A DNA stretch of 64,000 nt from Porogramme epimiltina. Taxonomy: Eukaryota > Basidiomycota > Agaricomycetes > Polyporales > Polyporaceae. Shown here piece after piece: positions 23,101 through 35,238 of the stretch. The notes under the pieces were generated by a model, which saw only the letters and a program-made list of their open reading frames with translations, had not been told where the DNA came from and did not search any database. The stretch is from positions 45,877 through 109,876 of the forward strand of contig FTLJ01000524.1 of NCBI GenBank assembly GCA_900155495.1. Reading direction: 5' to 3'. Every line of letters starts with the position of its first letter. The first letter of the stretch is position 1. Made by a program: the position numbers and the translations under genes.

Positions 23101-25443
23101 CTAAGCAACCAGAGAAACCTTCAAATACATCTCCGGGCTCGTACTCTCCTCGCTCTTCGCAGGGAAAGAGACACCACCGAAGTTCCAAACAATCGGAGTG
23201 CTGGAGAACTCGAACTTGAAGTTCGAGAGGAGCGTCGCAAGGACTACCTCTACACGCAGGAAAAGCCTGAATTCAGCGATGTGTGATGGGTATTAGGAAA
23301 CAAACGAGACTCACTCATCTCGAGTTGGGAGAACTTGAAACCTCTGGATAGTAGGGAATGCGAGATTAGCGAGAGGCAAACATGGCACGCCGCTGACTGA
23401 CGTACATGCACGCGTGGCTTCCGCTCAAGAAGGTCATCCTAGGAGCGGTACGTTCAGCCTAGTTTCCAACAGTAACGAAAGTAGGCTTACAGGTTAGAGT
23501 AGATCCCCGGGATACGCGCTTCCTCGACGGTTTGCGGCAGGGGCTGGAGCCACCGCTCAGGCTTCCACTCGCGGGCGTCCTCGCCCCAGAGTGCCTTGTT
23601 TATGTTGCATGCGCGTAGGTTGCAGACGACCATGGTGCCCTTCGGGACGACAATCTCGCTGATCTCGTTGCCATCTGTGCCGCGGATGGGTTCATGCAGA
23701 GGCAGCACCACGTCCTCGCCGGCCCTGATGATCACATTAGACGTCATAAGGAGAGAAGAGAGGGGGTGCATACTCTCGCATATTCTGAGCAGCTGGCGCG
23801 TACCTGCAGCACGACCGTTAGGAAGAGCACGAAGGAAGGGGCCGACTCGAGTACTTGAGTACTTACAGGCGCAGGGTCTCACGGCAGACCGCGTCGAGGA
23901 AAGGAATAGACATGACGTCGTCGTACGGAATCTCGGCACCGCATCGCTCTTGGACCTCGAGGATCTCCGCGCGCAGCTTGTCCTGAACATCCTGGTGCTC
24001 ACACAACAGATACAGCAAGCGTGAGATGGCATTGGATGTGGTGTCCACTCCTGCGATGACGAAGGTGCTGCGGGGTAGACGGTCAGTGCCCACCTCGCCT
24101 ACGTGTCGCGAGTGAGTGACTCACGTCATTTGCGCCATCAGCTCGTCCTCGGGAAGCTTGTCCTCCTCCGGGGCCAGCACGTTCGCCTTCACTGCACGTG
24201 TTGTCAGTAAGGGCAGAGCGGGAGATGGGGGGAGACGCGAAGCCACTCACACAGAACGCTCATGACGTCCTTGCCCTCCCCAACGGTGTGCAGCATCTCC
24301 TGGTCGCCGCGCTCGAGGGCCGCCTTCTTCTCCTCGAAAATCTTGCGGCACCCGCTGTGCGCCTTATCTATTATGTCTTTCGCGCGCTGGATGCGTGGGC
24401 TCGGGAGCATGTCGAGCATCATGCGGCGGAACCACGCCGGCCCAAGGCGCACCAGGAACGGCAGGAAAATGCGCAGGTACCCGATGTCGGACAAGCTCGC
24501 TCTGCCCCGCGACAAGATAGGTTAGAGGGGGGACGGCGTAAACTGGTAAGTGAGACTCACGCGAACGCTTTGATAGCCTCTGTGAAATCGTCCTGGGAGT
24601 CGGCTGTGAGAGGGTCGAAGGAGTGGCCGAGGCCGCCCTGGCCGACGAGCTCGAGCGCGGTGCGACCCATCCACTGGAGCACGTCAATCTCCTTCGGGCC
24701 GTCGGCCACGCGCGCTTTGAGTGCGGTCTTGAGCTAAATGCCAGACCACAGTTAGACGAGTCGTTGACCGAGAAATGGGAAGGAAAGGTGCATGCCTTGT
24801 TGGTGATGGAGTAGAACACGGGGGTGAGGTTCCGCATGTGTGCGCCTGAGAAGACGGGGGTGAGCATCTTGCGCTGCTTCTTGTGCGCCGCGCCCTCAGT
24901 AAACAGGAGCCCGGGGCCGATAATGAGGTTCCCAAGACTGTAAGAGCGTCAGCGCACTCTCTGCCGTACGACGAGCACCGGAGACGTACGTATGAGCGAG
25001 CTTCCCCTTCGGGAACTTATCCTGGTCCTTAATGAAGATATGGTAAAGTGCCTTCGCGTCATAAACGTGGAGCCATGTTGCCTGAGTACATGCACCAGAG
25101 TCAGAGGTTCGCTATAACTCGAGGTATCAAGCTCCGTACGTACCCCGAAGAAACCATGGATCCTGGAGACAGGTCCGTAGGTGTCAATGAGATCGTTGAT
25201 GAAAGCCCACGCTGTTCTCTTGCCCATTTGCCGCATGTTGCCTATGGAGATACAGACACATTAGCAAAACTCGAAGATCGAGGGAAAACATGGATGGTAC
25301 TAGCCTGCCCATAGAGAGCCGGATGGCGGGCCGGCAAGATTAGGGAACGGGGAAGGGGTGACATAGTTGCGAAGCAGGCGCCAGGTCAGGTTGGCGAGCA
25401 CTGCAGCAGTGACGAGAAGGAGGAGGTTGGTGTACTCGAACAT
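23101..25443 (-). CDS. Cytochrome P450 (P450-3), in duplication unit B
   Basis: Partner of P450-2, with the same exon structure. ATG at 25443 leads into the same anchor and LAGPPSGSLWAG hinge. Motifs seen: KQRKMLTPVFSGAHMRNL, KKAALERGDQEMLHTVGEG, AGVDTTSNAISRLLYLL (about 24040), ETLR (about 23880), WKPERWLQPLP (about 23545) and the haem loop FLSGSHAC (about 23405-23440). The C-terminus ends in SLVA with stop at 23101-23103. All catalytic signatures are present. It is probably functional and may have diverged in substrate or expression from P450-2. Confidence 0.9.
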
Positions 25444-26635
25444 GGTAGCGTTGGATAACGGGTGGAGTGCAGACCGCAGAGCACGCGGACAGCGATCCTA
25501 TATATCAAGGCACGGAATACTGCGGAGCCACGGCATTGGAACCTGGCCCCGCACAAGCGGTGTGTACACTGCGACAGCACATCCCACGAAGCAGTGCGGG
25601 CCGCGTGATACACACATACCCGTTCTTGGAATGCGACGCCAGCAATGCGCGACGGAAGAACGGGAGCTGGTGGGAGTCACGAAGCCCGCGATCCTAGATC
25701 TAGTGAAGATGATTAGTCATCACAATAGCCGTTCGTCCATCACTCCCTCTTACCGGCGATCTAGACGAAGTGATGGTAGTATTGTGGGATGCTGGTGTAC
25801 CGCGACACGCAAAGAAAGGACGTTGCATGTCCAGCGAGATGCCACCTATCTGCTCGCTCGCTGACGCGTCGGCGCGGCCAGAGGTGTTTACGTGCCTTGA
25901 CAGAACTTACCGGGCTACGTCTCCGACCTAAGCGGGAGAAGGCGTCGGAGCGGCTTCCGGAAGACCTCGTGTACAGGCGTTCTAAAGGCGTCGCCGAACC
26001 GCGGAATAGACGTTGATGCTCGGCGGGGGCGGGACAATATCGTCTTCGAGCTGAAACCTACACACCACGAATGAGTGATGTGACCCGGCGTCCATGCCGT
26101 GACGGGCCGACCGCGGGCCTATCCACGCCAAAGATGGACTTCCTGCGCATCCGGTGGTCAGTGGGTGTAGAGGTGTCGACGACGGGAGCCATACCCGTGT
26201 GCAAGCGACCCTGTAGCCCGCTACCGTCGCCGCAAGGGCTGACGTTGAAGTTGCCGTGGACGACGTTTCTGAGTCTGTACCGTCGCTCGCGTGTCGCGAA
26301 GTCCAGGCGCCATGGCTGTGTTCAGCGCTCGAGCCGATGGCACAAATATTGATCAAGTCGCGAGGGATTAGTAGTGGCGAGGTCCAACGACGTTGGCAGC
26401 TGTAGCAAACTTGAGGGTTGAGGCCGGTCGAAAACATGACGGGGGACGCCGACGATAATATGTTCAGAAGGACAGTATGCATTGACTAACTTTCCACATA
26501 CACCGTGACATGCGAAACCGTTCAAATGGAAAGATATGACAACATAGCTAACAGTGCGAAGGTGACAGAAAAACAGCTCCTATGGGGGAAGACCGGACAA
26601 GTGATGGCGGTGGCACAGCAGCAGGTGGGCGGATA
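25444..26635. other. Conserved spacer between P450-3 and BRCT-like gene
   Basis: Unit B counterpart of 17766-18944. The readable part is about 26047-26520 on the minus strand, with a 3-nt deletion and a 2-nt insertion relative to unit A. No function assigned. Confidence 0.45.
25498..25506 (-). promoter_or_regulatory. TATA-like element of P450-3
   Basis: GATATATAG on the minus strand about 60 bp before ATG 25443, identical in place to the P450-2 element. Confidence 0.5.
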
Positions 26636-27665
26636 TCAGGCCGAGCGACCCTTGTACTGGCAATGGAACAGAGAGCCCATGTAGTCGGTACCAGGCAGAA
26701 ACTGAGTGGCAAGATTGATAGGAACATCTTGAAGCGCATCTAGAACAGCAGACACAGACACGACATGTCCAGAATTTAAGGCATCCCAGACCTGGCTGTA
26801 ACAGACGTCAGAGGCGAGGTGGGACGAAGTTACTGCGCCTCCACACACCTTGATTCGTTGGAGTAAGAACGAGTTCCTGAATGTTGCCCATCGTCGGAGC
26901 GCGGAGCGCGAGGGGTCGACTCAAACAGCATATCGGTCGATGTATCGTCGAGAGGAGCGCTGTCATAGGGCTCAAGTGCTTGGATATGGACGCTGTCGTC
27001 CAGGTTCGTTGAACTGGACAAAGTTACAAGGGTAGTGTCTCCCGAGTGGTCTTGAGGCAACGAAGACATAGGTGGATTATATGCGTCTGAATGCGCCGAT
27101 ATGCCGTGAGGGAGAAGGGGTTCTTGAAGATGAGGTGTGCGCGTTGACGCGGAAACGCAACGAGCTGAGCAGAGTTACTCACCATTTATCACATATTTGG
27201 CGATCGGAAGGCGGAAACGAGCAGCAACGGTGTTCGAGATCCACTTCCAATGGAATACCTATTGGACGTAGACATGGACGATGCACGTATCGAACGAGTG
27301 GGATGGCCGAGAACTCACAGCAACAGAGCGTTCGCACAGCCTTTGCCGGGAGGATGGTACATTAGGAACAGGCAAAGAGTAAATAAAACAATGCCACGCA
27401 CCTCTGGTACCATGCGTCACCATGCCCATCGCAAAAGAAATACGCCGGGACACCCTCCTTGCGCAAGTCCGCTACGGTCCCGCCATTTTGCACTGTGAAC
27501 GAGTTCGCTCATCCCATTTCTTCAGGAGCGCATCTACTCACGCCAGGACTGCTTGACTTGAGAAGGGACTCTCGGGCTGAAGCACGCTATGTTCCGAGTT
27601 AAATGGGCGTTGATGGGTAGGGCGGGATATGTCTCGTACTCACCGCTTCCGACAAAGAGGTTCAT
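26636..27665 (-). CDS. BRCT-like domain protein, unit B copy
   Basis: Same exon plan as the unit A copy: MNLFVGS from ATG 27665, then the NGGTVADLRKEGVPAYFF-type exon, FHWKWISNTVAARFRLP (about 27260-27190), the Ser/Asp-rich exon (SSLPQDHSGDTTLV, YDSAPLDDTSTDMLFEST, about 27069-26850) and VWDALNSGHVVSVSAVLDAL leading to FHCQYKGRSA and a stop at 26636. Both copies keep the same order, the same in-frame exons and stops a few codons apart, which supports a real gene. The assignment to the BRCT fold comes from the NGG turn and the W-K-W-I helix pattern only. The upstream exon 2-3 junction has the same weak donor problem as unit A. Confidence 0.45.
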
Positions 27666-28059
27666 AGCCATACGCGTTGTATGACCGGGGGGTTAGCACA
27701 GAAGCAGGGAGATGATGAGGAGAGTCAAAAGGCAGCGTTAGGCGGCCGCCAGAACCTCGAGGGCAACAGAGAGTCAGAGACATACGACATGGGCCCCCGG
27801 ACACACCCCAGGTGTCGGCGGTCCGGAGCAAGTTTTCAGGGGTGACGTCACCGGTGCAACTGGCTCCGCCAAACTCCGACGTACTCCGCCCGAGACTCAT
27901 CACAAAGAGCCATCACAAGCGCTGGGCACCTAATACCTAGACGCTGCCTCAAGAGACCGGTATGTGAGGTTTAGTATCTCTAGGACATTCATCTATTGAC
28001 ATCAGGTCTGTTGGGCGGGTCATATTAGCAGAGGTGCCTTAGCCCTCTCAGCTCCGGTC

Positions 28060-29961
28060 ATGCTTGACGTCCTTCCAGTCGAGCTAATAGGCGCAATCAG
28101 CACCTTCGTCCGTCCTATTGATCTTCCCTCCTTCGCTTTGGTCGACAAGACATGCAATATATACGCGACACCACATCTATATCATACCATCATTCTTTCT
28201 CATCTCAAATTCGTCCGTGCCCTCTCCTGTACTCGGACGCTGGCATCCCCTCCAGAGACGCACGCCTTCGGGCGCGATCTCGCCGCTCTTGTACATCGAT
28301 TCGAAGTAGGATACGCGGAAACTCATGCAAACGACTGCGGGAAGATCGATCCGATTGGAAACCGGCTTCGGACACTCTCTGCGAGTTCCGCGCACCAGAT
28401 GCTAGTGTCGATGATCAACCTCTGCTCCTTGGAGGTCTCATACAAATACGACATCCTCGGCACGCTACATCCTCTTCTCATGCTCCACGCCGTAGTTAAT
28501 ACCCGGCACGAAGCACTCTCCTCCATTGTCATCGATGGGACCTCCTACCAATCTCTATCCGACGAGGATCTCTTTGAAGTGCCAACCATCACGAAGCTCA
28601 GAAAGCTCACGCCCAGCCTGAGGTGCATTCGACTCAGTCTCCCTCGGAAGTCTTCAGCGTTGGAGATCCGCCTTCTCAAGGCGGTCCTCTCGTCTATTTC
28701 GGAGAATGCACGGACCATTGGCCTCTATCAAAAGGGATGGGGTGAGCCTGACAACGCGCACGAGTACCTCGACAAGGATATCACTTTCCCCTCGCTCCAC
28801 AAGTTCGCTCTTTGTCAGAAGGGATTCCACCTCCCGCACACAAAGCGGTTCGAACATGCACGATCTCTCGAACTCCTAGCCTCTGGAGGGTGGGCAGATG
28901 CGGACCAATGGGCGATCGAGGGCGATGGGGGTGGCGAGAGTGATTCTTCGAGCGACGAAGAGGATGACGAAGGATCTCAGAGCGCTGGGCATGACGAAGA
29001 AAACCACGACAGCGGTGCGGTTAATGGTAACGATGTAGGGACCGCAAGCGGCTTCGGGGACGAAACCCCTGGAAGCGACGGAGAAGACGACGAATTCCTT
29101 CGGCCCGTACGCATCCTGCGCGTTCTGCGGGGCACTTGGCCGAATCTTGAGGAAATTTCCTGCACGACCAGCAATCTGGCTTCATTCCTCCCGCGAAGGG
29201 CGCCTCCGTCAAAACGCCGGCCTATTAGCAGCGTGCGCATCGGCAATGCAGACTACGATCCCTTCCATGACGGAGTCTTGTACCATGCCTCTGGCGCCCC
29301 ACCTCGGTGGCCCCGCCTCCTCAAATTCTTATCCCACCTTCACTACTCAGCAGTACCAATCAGGGAGTTGAAGTTCACGGTCAAGGATCTCGATGTTCCT
29401 TCTCTCGCAAGACTAGTCGTTCAACATCCACATCTCGAAACACTTGTTATCGTGACCGACATCGGAAAGCCCCCTACAGAGGTATTGTCCCTCTTGTTGA
29501 ACCGCCTCCAGAGTCGCAGTATTAATCACTTCTCACAGGCTGATCTATTCTCACTCGGAGCTCAAGTCTTCGCACGCGCGCCTGCGCTCCAGACTTTTCT
29601 GCTCTCCGACGACATCTTCAGGTTCTTCGTCCGCGCACCATACGAATTCGCGCGCGACATCCCGTTGCAGCGATCCCTGCTCGCAGACTATGACAAACAT
29701 GCCCCAGGGCTTCGTCGGGTTGCGTTTACGCTGGAGTGCGAGTGGGAGAAGGGCATCGATGGATGGTGGTATCACATTGAGGGCGAGGATCCGGCGGTGT
29801 GGAGGCGGCGTGTTGCACTAGACGACGCGCATGCCCATCGCGGCTATTGCAAACACGATGGGACTCCGGTCAGGCACCCGGTCGACTATGAAGGTCCACA
29901 GGACCGCTCTCCGGGTTGTCAGAAGTGCTACTCTGATACATTCGATCATGACAGCGAGTAG
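28060..29961 (+). CDS. F-box/LRR-like protein (F-box B), intact
   Basis: Open from ATG 28060 to TAG 29959-29961, 633 codons. The F-box-like start (LPVELIGAISTFVRPIDLPS) is followed by a leucine-rich scaffold, an acidic Ser/Glu/Asp linker (about residues 290-345) and a C-terminal region with WWYHIEGEDPAVWRRR and GCQKCYSD. The paralogues have an intron at the matching place (21760-21817 and 32850-32926). Here the corresponding segment 29482-29538 has GT-AG ends but is 57 nt with no stop, so splicing or retention both keep frame; the spliced product would be 614 residues. Probable SCF substrate receptor; target unknown. This copy is the best reference for the family in the window. Confidence 0.85.
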   Translation: MLDVLPVELIGAISTFVRPIDLPSFALVDKTCNIYATPHLYHTIILSHLKFVRALSCTRTLASPPETHAFGRDLAALVHRFEVGYAETHANDCGKIDPIGNRLRTLSASSAHQMLVSMINLCSLEVSYKYDILGTLHPLLMLHAVVNTRHEALSSIVIDGTSYQSLSDEDLFEVPTITKLRKLTPSLRCIRLSLPRKSSALEIRLLKAVLSSISENARTIGLYQKGWGEPDNAHEYLDKDITFPSLHKFALCQKGFHLPHTKRFEHARSLELLASGGWADADQWAIEGDGGGESDSSSDEEDDEGSQSAGHDEENHDSGAVNGNDVGTASGFGDETPGSDGEDDEFLRPVRILRVLRGTWPNLEEISCTTSNLASFLPRRAPPSKRRPISSVRIGNADYDPFHDGVLYHASGAPPRWPRLLKFLSHLHYSAVPIRELKFTVKDLDVPSLARLVVQHPHLETLVIVTDIGKPPTEVLSLLLNRLQSRSINHFSQADLFSLGAQVFARAPALQTFLLSDDIFRFFVRAPYEFARDIPLQRSLLADYDKHAPGLRRVAFTLECEWEKGIDGWWYHIEGEDPAVWRRRVALDDAHAHRGYCKHDGTPVRHPVDYEGPQDRSPGCQKCYSDTFDHDSE

Positions 29962-31322
29962 CATAATGACTGTCTTACAAACTCACGCCATTACAATTGT
30001 GATGTTGAACCAAATTGAGTCCTTCGGAGCGTGCGCGTGAGGCCTTGAGGCCTGACTCAAATTTTAATCGTCTTACAAGGATAATTCTTCAGTGATCTGC
30101 ACTGTAGGCACAATTGAGCCTGCTGTTATGTGCGCCTATTTCTAAAGGGTGACAAATCGGTACTTTAGGGCTCTGACGTCATTCTCCTTGCCTTTTTGGG
30201 ACCCACCTCATCTGATGATTGATCCCGCTGGCCGTGACTGGTTAGGCTCTCATCCTCCCTCCATGATCTTTCTTCGACGACTCGCTTTCTCTTACCTCTT
30301 AAGTAGCAAATGTCAAAATCTCCTCACGCTCCCATAGGGTCATCCCACGTGCAGCACGTGCAGGCGGTCATATCCGAAGTCATGAGGTACAAAAGCTGAC
30401 AGCCTGTTCGCAACCTCTTCCCAGTTCTGCCAGTGGCCTTTCCCCTTTCCTTGTAAGTGCCTCATTAGGTCGTCAGGCAGAGGTACAGGTCTAGCTGCAA
30501 CACTACGTTGACTGTGCCTCACGTTCGCATCACCCACGGTTATCGATAGGCCGCCGGCGACGAGACGTCGGGAGAGCCTGAGAGCCGGGCGCATCGTACG
30601 AGGTGCATTTTGTGTGCGTGGAAAACCAACTTGTTACATGAAACTAAGGATCGCCTTACCGCCTGCTTTTTTGTTTTGTCATCAATCTATGTCAGGAACT
30701 TTGCGGGTCGCATCGCTACGTCTATACAACGGACACACCCGAGGTGCTTGGGCCTCTCGTCAAGGGGAGAATAGTTACCGCAGCTGCGGAAGAGTATTCA
30801 CCACGAGGGATGCTGCAGCATATACACAGTGACGTCATGTTCGCTGGAGTCATTGTGATCTTTGCCTCAGTCACTGTTCTGCGGTGCCTCCTGTTTGCTA
30901 TTTTGACTACCCAAACGAAGAGGAATGCAGTCCGGATCCGTCGATAGCATCAAAAGCCATTTTCATGGTAGTGCGATAGTACAATACATGGTTCCTGTTA
31001 TGTATACACTTTTATATTCATAGATTATATCGGAGGTCGCATGCTGCAAACCGAAAGGAATTTGCCAGATCCCGCCATATTCGGTACTGGTAGCAGCAGC
31101 CGGCACCGACGACATCCAGTCCGAGTCACCAGCACCGGTGAGATGCCGCAGTTACCCTGTAGCTGCGACACATCCCGATACTTAAAAGCAGCCGGGGCCT
31201 TCCACCTCGTCCTCCACCAGTGGATTGATATCCCCCACTTCCTATCCCCCCTTGGCATTCTCCCAAGACCGTACACCATCCTCCGCTGCCGAGTTTCCTC
31301 TGAAGGCTGAAGCTCGGCAGTC
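29962..31322. other. Intergenic region
   Basis: About 1.36 kb between F-box B and F-box C. A frame near 30744-30947 (+) ends in a hydrophobic stretch (VIVIFASVTVLRCLLFAIL), and one near 30340-30594 (-) contains GHWQNWEEVANRL. Neither has a clear start, partner exon or known domain. They may be remnants. No RNA gene seen. Confidence 0.4.
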
Positions 31323-33349
31323 ATGTTCGCCACTATCCCACCCGAGCTAATCGGCACAATCAGCACCTTCGTACGGCCTAGGGACCTTCTCTCCTTCGCC
31401 CTCGTCGACAGGACCTGCAATCTCTACGCAACGCAACGTTTGTATTACACGATCATCCTTTCGCACCTCGAATACATTCGAGCCCTCTCCTGTATCCGTA
31501 CTCTCGCATCTCCTCCAGACACACATGCTTTCGGCCGCGATCTGGCTGCTCTCATCCACCATTTTGAGATAGGGTACGCGGAAACCTTCATGTCCCCCTG
31601 TATAAAGGCCGATATACTCGAGCACGGACTTCAGACTCCTACCGCAGGTTCTTCGAGACAACTGCTAGCATCAATGACCAACCTCCGCTCCCTCAAAATT
31701 ACATCCAATTACGACATTCTCGGAACGTCACATCATCTACTCCTCCTACTGGAGGTTGTCACTACTCCACACAAACATCTTTCCTCCATCGACATCAATT
31801 TCTCCTCTACATTTCCTCTACCGGATGAGCCTTTTCTTGAGCTCCAAACCAGAACGATGTTCAGACAGCTCACGCCCAGTCTCCAGCACATTCACCTCGA
31901 TCTTCCCCGGAACCCTCCAATGCCAATAGCGCGTTTCTTCGAAGAGATCTTCCTGTCTTTCTCAGAGGATATACTTACCGTTAGCCTCGATCGAACCGGA
32001 TGGCGTGACTGGGATAACATTGCAATGTTTCTCGACAATGATATCTCTTTCCTGGAGCTCCACAAGGTCACACTTCATCCAAAGGGACACTCTCTCCCGT
32101 ACGTGCGACTCTTCGACCACGCACGAGCTCTCCATCTCCTTCGCATGAGTTTTTGGCCCGGGGTTGAAGATTGGTCCGACAACGACGACACGGAAAGTGA
32201 TGGTTCGGACGCCAGCGACGATGAAACCGACTCGGAAGAAAATAGCGGTCCGAGCCACAGTGATGATGGAGATGAGGAAAGGGATGGTTTGGATGAAGGA
32301 TACGCCGAAGAAGACCGAGATATAGAGGGCAACGAAGCTTTAGCCCCGGCTGCCAACCAAGAAGTTCAGGACGGGGACCCAGACCAGCATGTGGTTCGTG
32401 GTGGCCATGATGAAGAGGACGCTCGCGACTCCGAGGACGACGACTCTGATTCGGACGAAGAAGATGATATCATTGCACCTCAGCGTGGTATCCGTGTTCC
32501 ACCGGGAGCATGGGCCAATCTAGAGGAAATATCTTGCGCGACTAGGGATCTTCCTTCATTCCTCCCGCGGGAAACGTATCCGTCAGAGCGCCGACCCATT
32601 TGTAGTGTGCGTATCAGTAATGTGGACTACGACCCCTCCTCCGAAGGTTTATGTGATACAACTGATGCGCCATCTTGGCCCGACCTCCTCAAAATCCTTT
32701 CTCACCTCCACTACTCGGCGGTACCCATCAGGGAATTGAGGTTCTTGGTCAAAACTCTCGACATTTCCTCGCTCGCAAGTCTAGTTGTTCAACACCCACA
32801 CCTCGAAACACTAGTCATCGCGACAGACTTCGGAAAAACACCTACGAAGGTACTGCCACCATTGTTAAGACATTCTCAGTAGCCGTGGCGCTGACTCCAT
32901 TCACTTCCACCCAATGCGCTTTACAGGATGACCTATTCGCACTGGGAGTTCAAGTCTTCGCACACGCACCTACTCTCCACACGTTCCTGCTCTCCGACGA
33001 CGTCTTCAGGTTCTTCGTCCGCGCACCATACGAATTCGCGCGCGACATCCCGTTGCAGCGATCACTCCTCGCAGAGTATGACAAACATGCTCCTGGGCTA
33101 CGTCGGGTCGCGTTCACACTCGAATGCGAGTGGGAGAAAGGTGTCGATGGATGGTGGTACCACATAGAGGGAGAGGATCCGATAGTGTGGAGGCGTCGCG
33201 CTGCGCTCCAGGATGCACACGCTGTCCATGAGTATTACAAGCACGACGGGACTCCACTTAGGCACCCTATAGATTACGATGGTCCCCCGAACCGTCTCCC
33301 AGGCTGCGACAAGTGCTATGCCGATGTATATTTTTCTGATGATGAGTAG
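31323..33349 (+). CDS. F-box/LRR-like protein (F-box C)
   Basis: Third and most diverged paralogue. ATG 31323 leads into IPPELIGTISTFVRPRDLLS; the scaffold follows, then a much longer acidic linker (about 32160-32470, largely Asp/Glu/Ser) than in A or B. A 77-nt intron (32850-32926) has GT-AG ends and interrupts the frame, so it must be spliced. Exon 2 contains FFVRAPYEFARDIPLQRSLL, WWYHIEGEDPIVWRRR and a CDKCYAD ending; stop at 33347-33349. The last 200 residues are the most conserved part of the family, which suggests that the tail, not only the F-box, is functionally important. Likely ubiquitin-ligase adaptor with an unknown target. Confidence 0.85.
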
Positions 33350-33675
33350 CATAATTACTGTCTTAATGTAACTGCATATCGTCTTGGAAGTTCCGTCCTA
33401 AAGTGCTGCGCACTAGTATTTGCACTTTGCATGCTTCGATCTGAGCGTGCATGCGTGCCGGAACTAAACCTAATGAAAACGACTCCCACTAACCTGTATC
33501 CCTTGGACAACTGTCATATGCCAGGCATGGCGTTGTGGTAGCACAACGCAGATATGAGCCGTAGGTTTCTCGGGCGACGGCACTGTAAACGCAATATATG
33601 ATGCAAATCTGAGGCGTACTTGTCCTAAATCCGCACCCGGACCCAAACTGCTTGAAGGAAGTAATACCACAAGGA
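33350..33675. other. Intergenic region before inverted-repeat segment
   Basis: About 325 bases between F-box C and the left terminal inverted repeat. No coding or repeat signal seen. Confidence 0.5.
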
Positions 33676-34199
33676 CATCAGCAAAAAGTCAGATTCCAGG
33701 TAATGCCAGGTGGCGCTGGCCTGGCGCTTGCCAGCCTGGCATTGCCAGGTAAGGTCCTGGCGGCAAGGCGCCAGGTACGGTGGGGGTTGGCCGGGCTTCT
33801 ACCACGGAAGGAGGTTTATACCACGCTCGTTTTCACCAGGCATGTACATACCAGCATAGTTCCCATTCACCGGGAATGGATAGGTCACGGCCATGCTTGC
33901 CCCGGTCTGGAGAGGGTCAGGTATGGCACTGACCAGTTGCGTTCTTATTCGCCACAGGTGGGCGGTCCACGGTCACGCCTTCTCCTGCATGGTCACAGTC
34001 GCCCGTCCACGGCGGCGCGCTTCCCTGCCCGGAGAGGGTCAGGTATCGTAACATACCGATGATGTTCATAGTCACAAAAGGCAGGTAGTCCATGGGCGCG
34101 CGCCCCCTTCTTTGGAAAACGCTGTCGCTCATGGCCGCATGCTCGGGTATCTACGTAGTGATATTGTATGACCGACAACTTATGTACAGCGCAATCCCA

Positions 34200-35112
34200 C
34201 AGAGATTTTGGGAGAGGAGAGAAAATTTATTGCAGTAACTACATGGCGCGGAGGGAATAGGTTTGCCCCGCGAGTGCTCGCCCATGTGCTCGCCGCCGCA
34301 CAGCCGCCTCTCGCCAGTCGCGTTCGCAATGTTGGCGCCATTGGGCACGGTCTTGACTTGCACGAGCGTCGGGGGGCACAAAGTTCTGGTCCACGATAGT
34401 CAGCCATCAACAAAGGTTCACGGCATCGCGGGATGCGTACCTTTGGGACATGGATGTTTCCTCGCGTGAACGTGTTAAGCGAAGGGAGGGAAGGACGCGG
34501 CGCGAAGGCGGACCTTGCGTAGCCTGGCTAAACTTGTGGCGGTCTAGTAAATGTGTAACAACGTCGAGGGGCAGGTCGGAATGAATCCATGCGAGTTGGT
34601 GGCCGTGTGGATGCAGAGGTGTTCGGATGGCGGAGAGAAGGCAGGCTTCGCTGACTACGCACCCGTGGCCGTCCGTCTCGCTCGAGCGATGCGCTTTGGG
34701 ATAGCAGTGAAGGGGACACTTGAGGCGGCTGGGGCTCCTCCGAAAAGACGTCGATCACAGCACGCACCGGTGAAGTGGCATGTGAGCCGCGCAAGGACTC
34801 CTGTGACTCGGAGGTGGAGAAAAGTTTGCAAACGGGACCTCATCGAGCAAGTCTGGTGGTGGCGAGTTGCGGGACGGAGTGACGGTCCGATGGAGGAAAG
34901 CTCTGAACGAGGGAAGGTGGTGCCAGATCCAGTCAGATGCGTCTTCCAATATGTTGTGCTTACTAGACACGCCTGGGGCACGCACACCCGATTCGTTAGA
35001 GGAGAGGGCGGTGGATGAGGCAGATGCTTGAGGGAGAAAGGAGGGGTCGAGCATGGAGGACAGAGATCGACGCTTTCGCGCCATGCTCGTCTGAGGACGA
35101 CGTGCGCGTGCG
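34200..35112. other. Uncharacterised part of the inverted-repeat segment
   Basis: GC-rich sequence with open frames on both strands. On the minus strand a possible exon near 34259-34397 ends FVPPDARASQDRAQWRQ, then an Arg-rich stretch, preceded by an acceptor-like CCAG. No domain is certain. It may hold the rest of the snRNP-type gene or element sequence. Confidence 0.35.
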
Positions 35113-35238
35113 TCAATGCTGAAGTAAATGGGGGAAGGTGCCGCAGGCTGAGCCGCACCGGACGTGTTCGCCCAAGTTCTTGACCTCGTTGCGGAGGCTG
35201 TTGATGTAGAGGGACGTGTTAGGCTGCGTGGACGACAT
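35113..35238 (-). pseudogene. U1A/U2B''-like snRNP first-exon fragment
   Basis: Minus strand from ATG 35238: MSSTQPNTSLYINSLRNEVK. The order NTSLYIN-x-L-x-x-x-V-K matches the start of the first RRM of U1A/U2B''-type spliceosomal proteins (RNP2 motif LYINNL). After about 23 codons the similarity stops; the frame ends at 35113. The next RRM exon, with RNP1 (RGQAFV type), was not found downstream. It starts about 260 bp from the cyclin C remnant in divergent orientation, so both may have been taken from one host locus in a single piece. The call rests on a short match. Confidence 0.45.

Larger units (their letters stand above)
22880..30005. repeat. Segmental duplication, unit B
   Basis: Second copy of the block described at 15170-22260, in the same orientation: P450-3, spacer, BRCT-like gene, F-box B. 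It differs from unit A by many substitutions and small indels, so the duplication is not very recent, yet gene order is complete. Confidence 0.85.

Noticed and set aside
34551..35158. Overlapping long frames on both strands in the inverted-repeat segment
   Set aside because: Basic or Ser-rich translations with no recognisable domain; likely composition effects.
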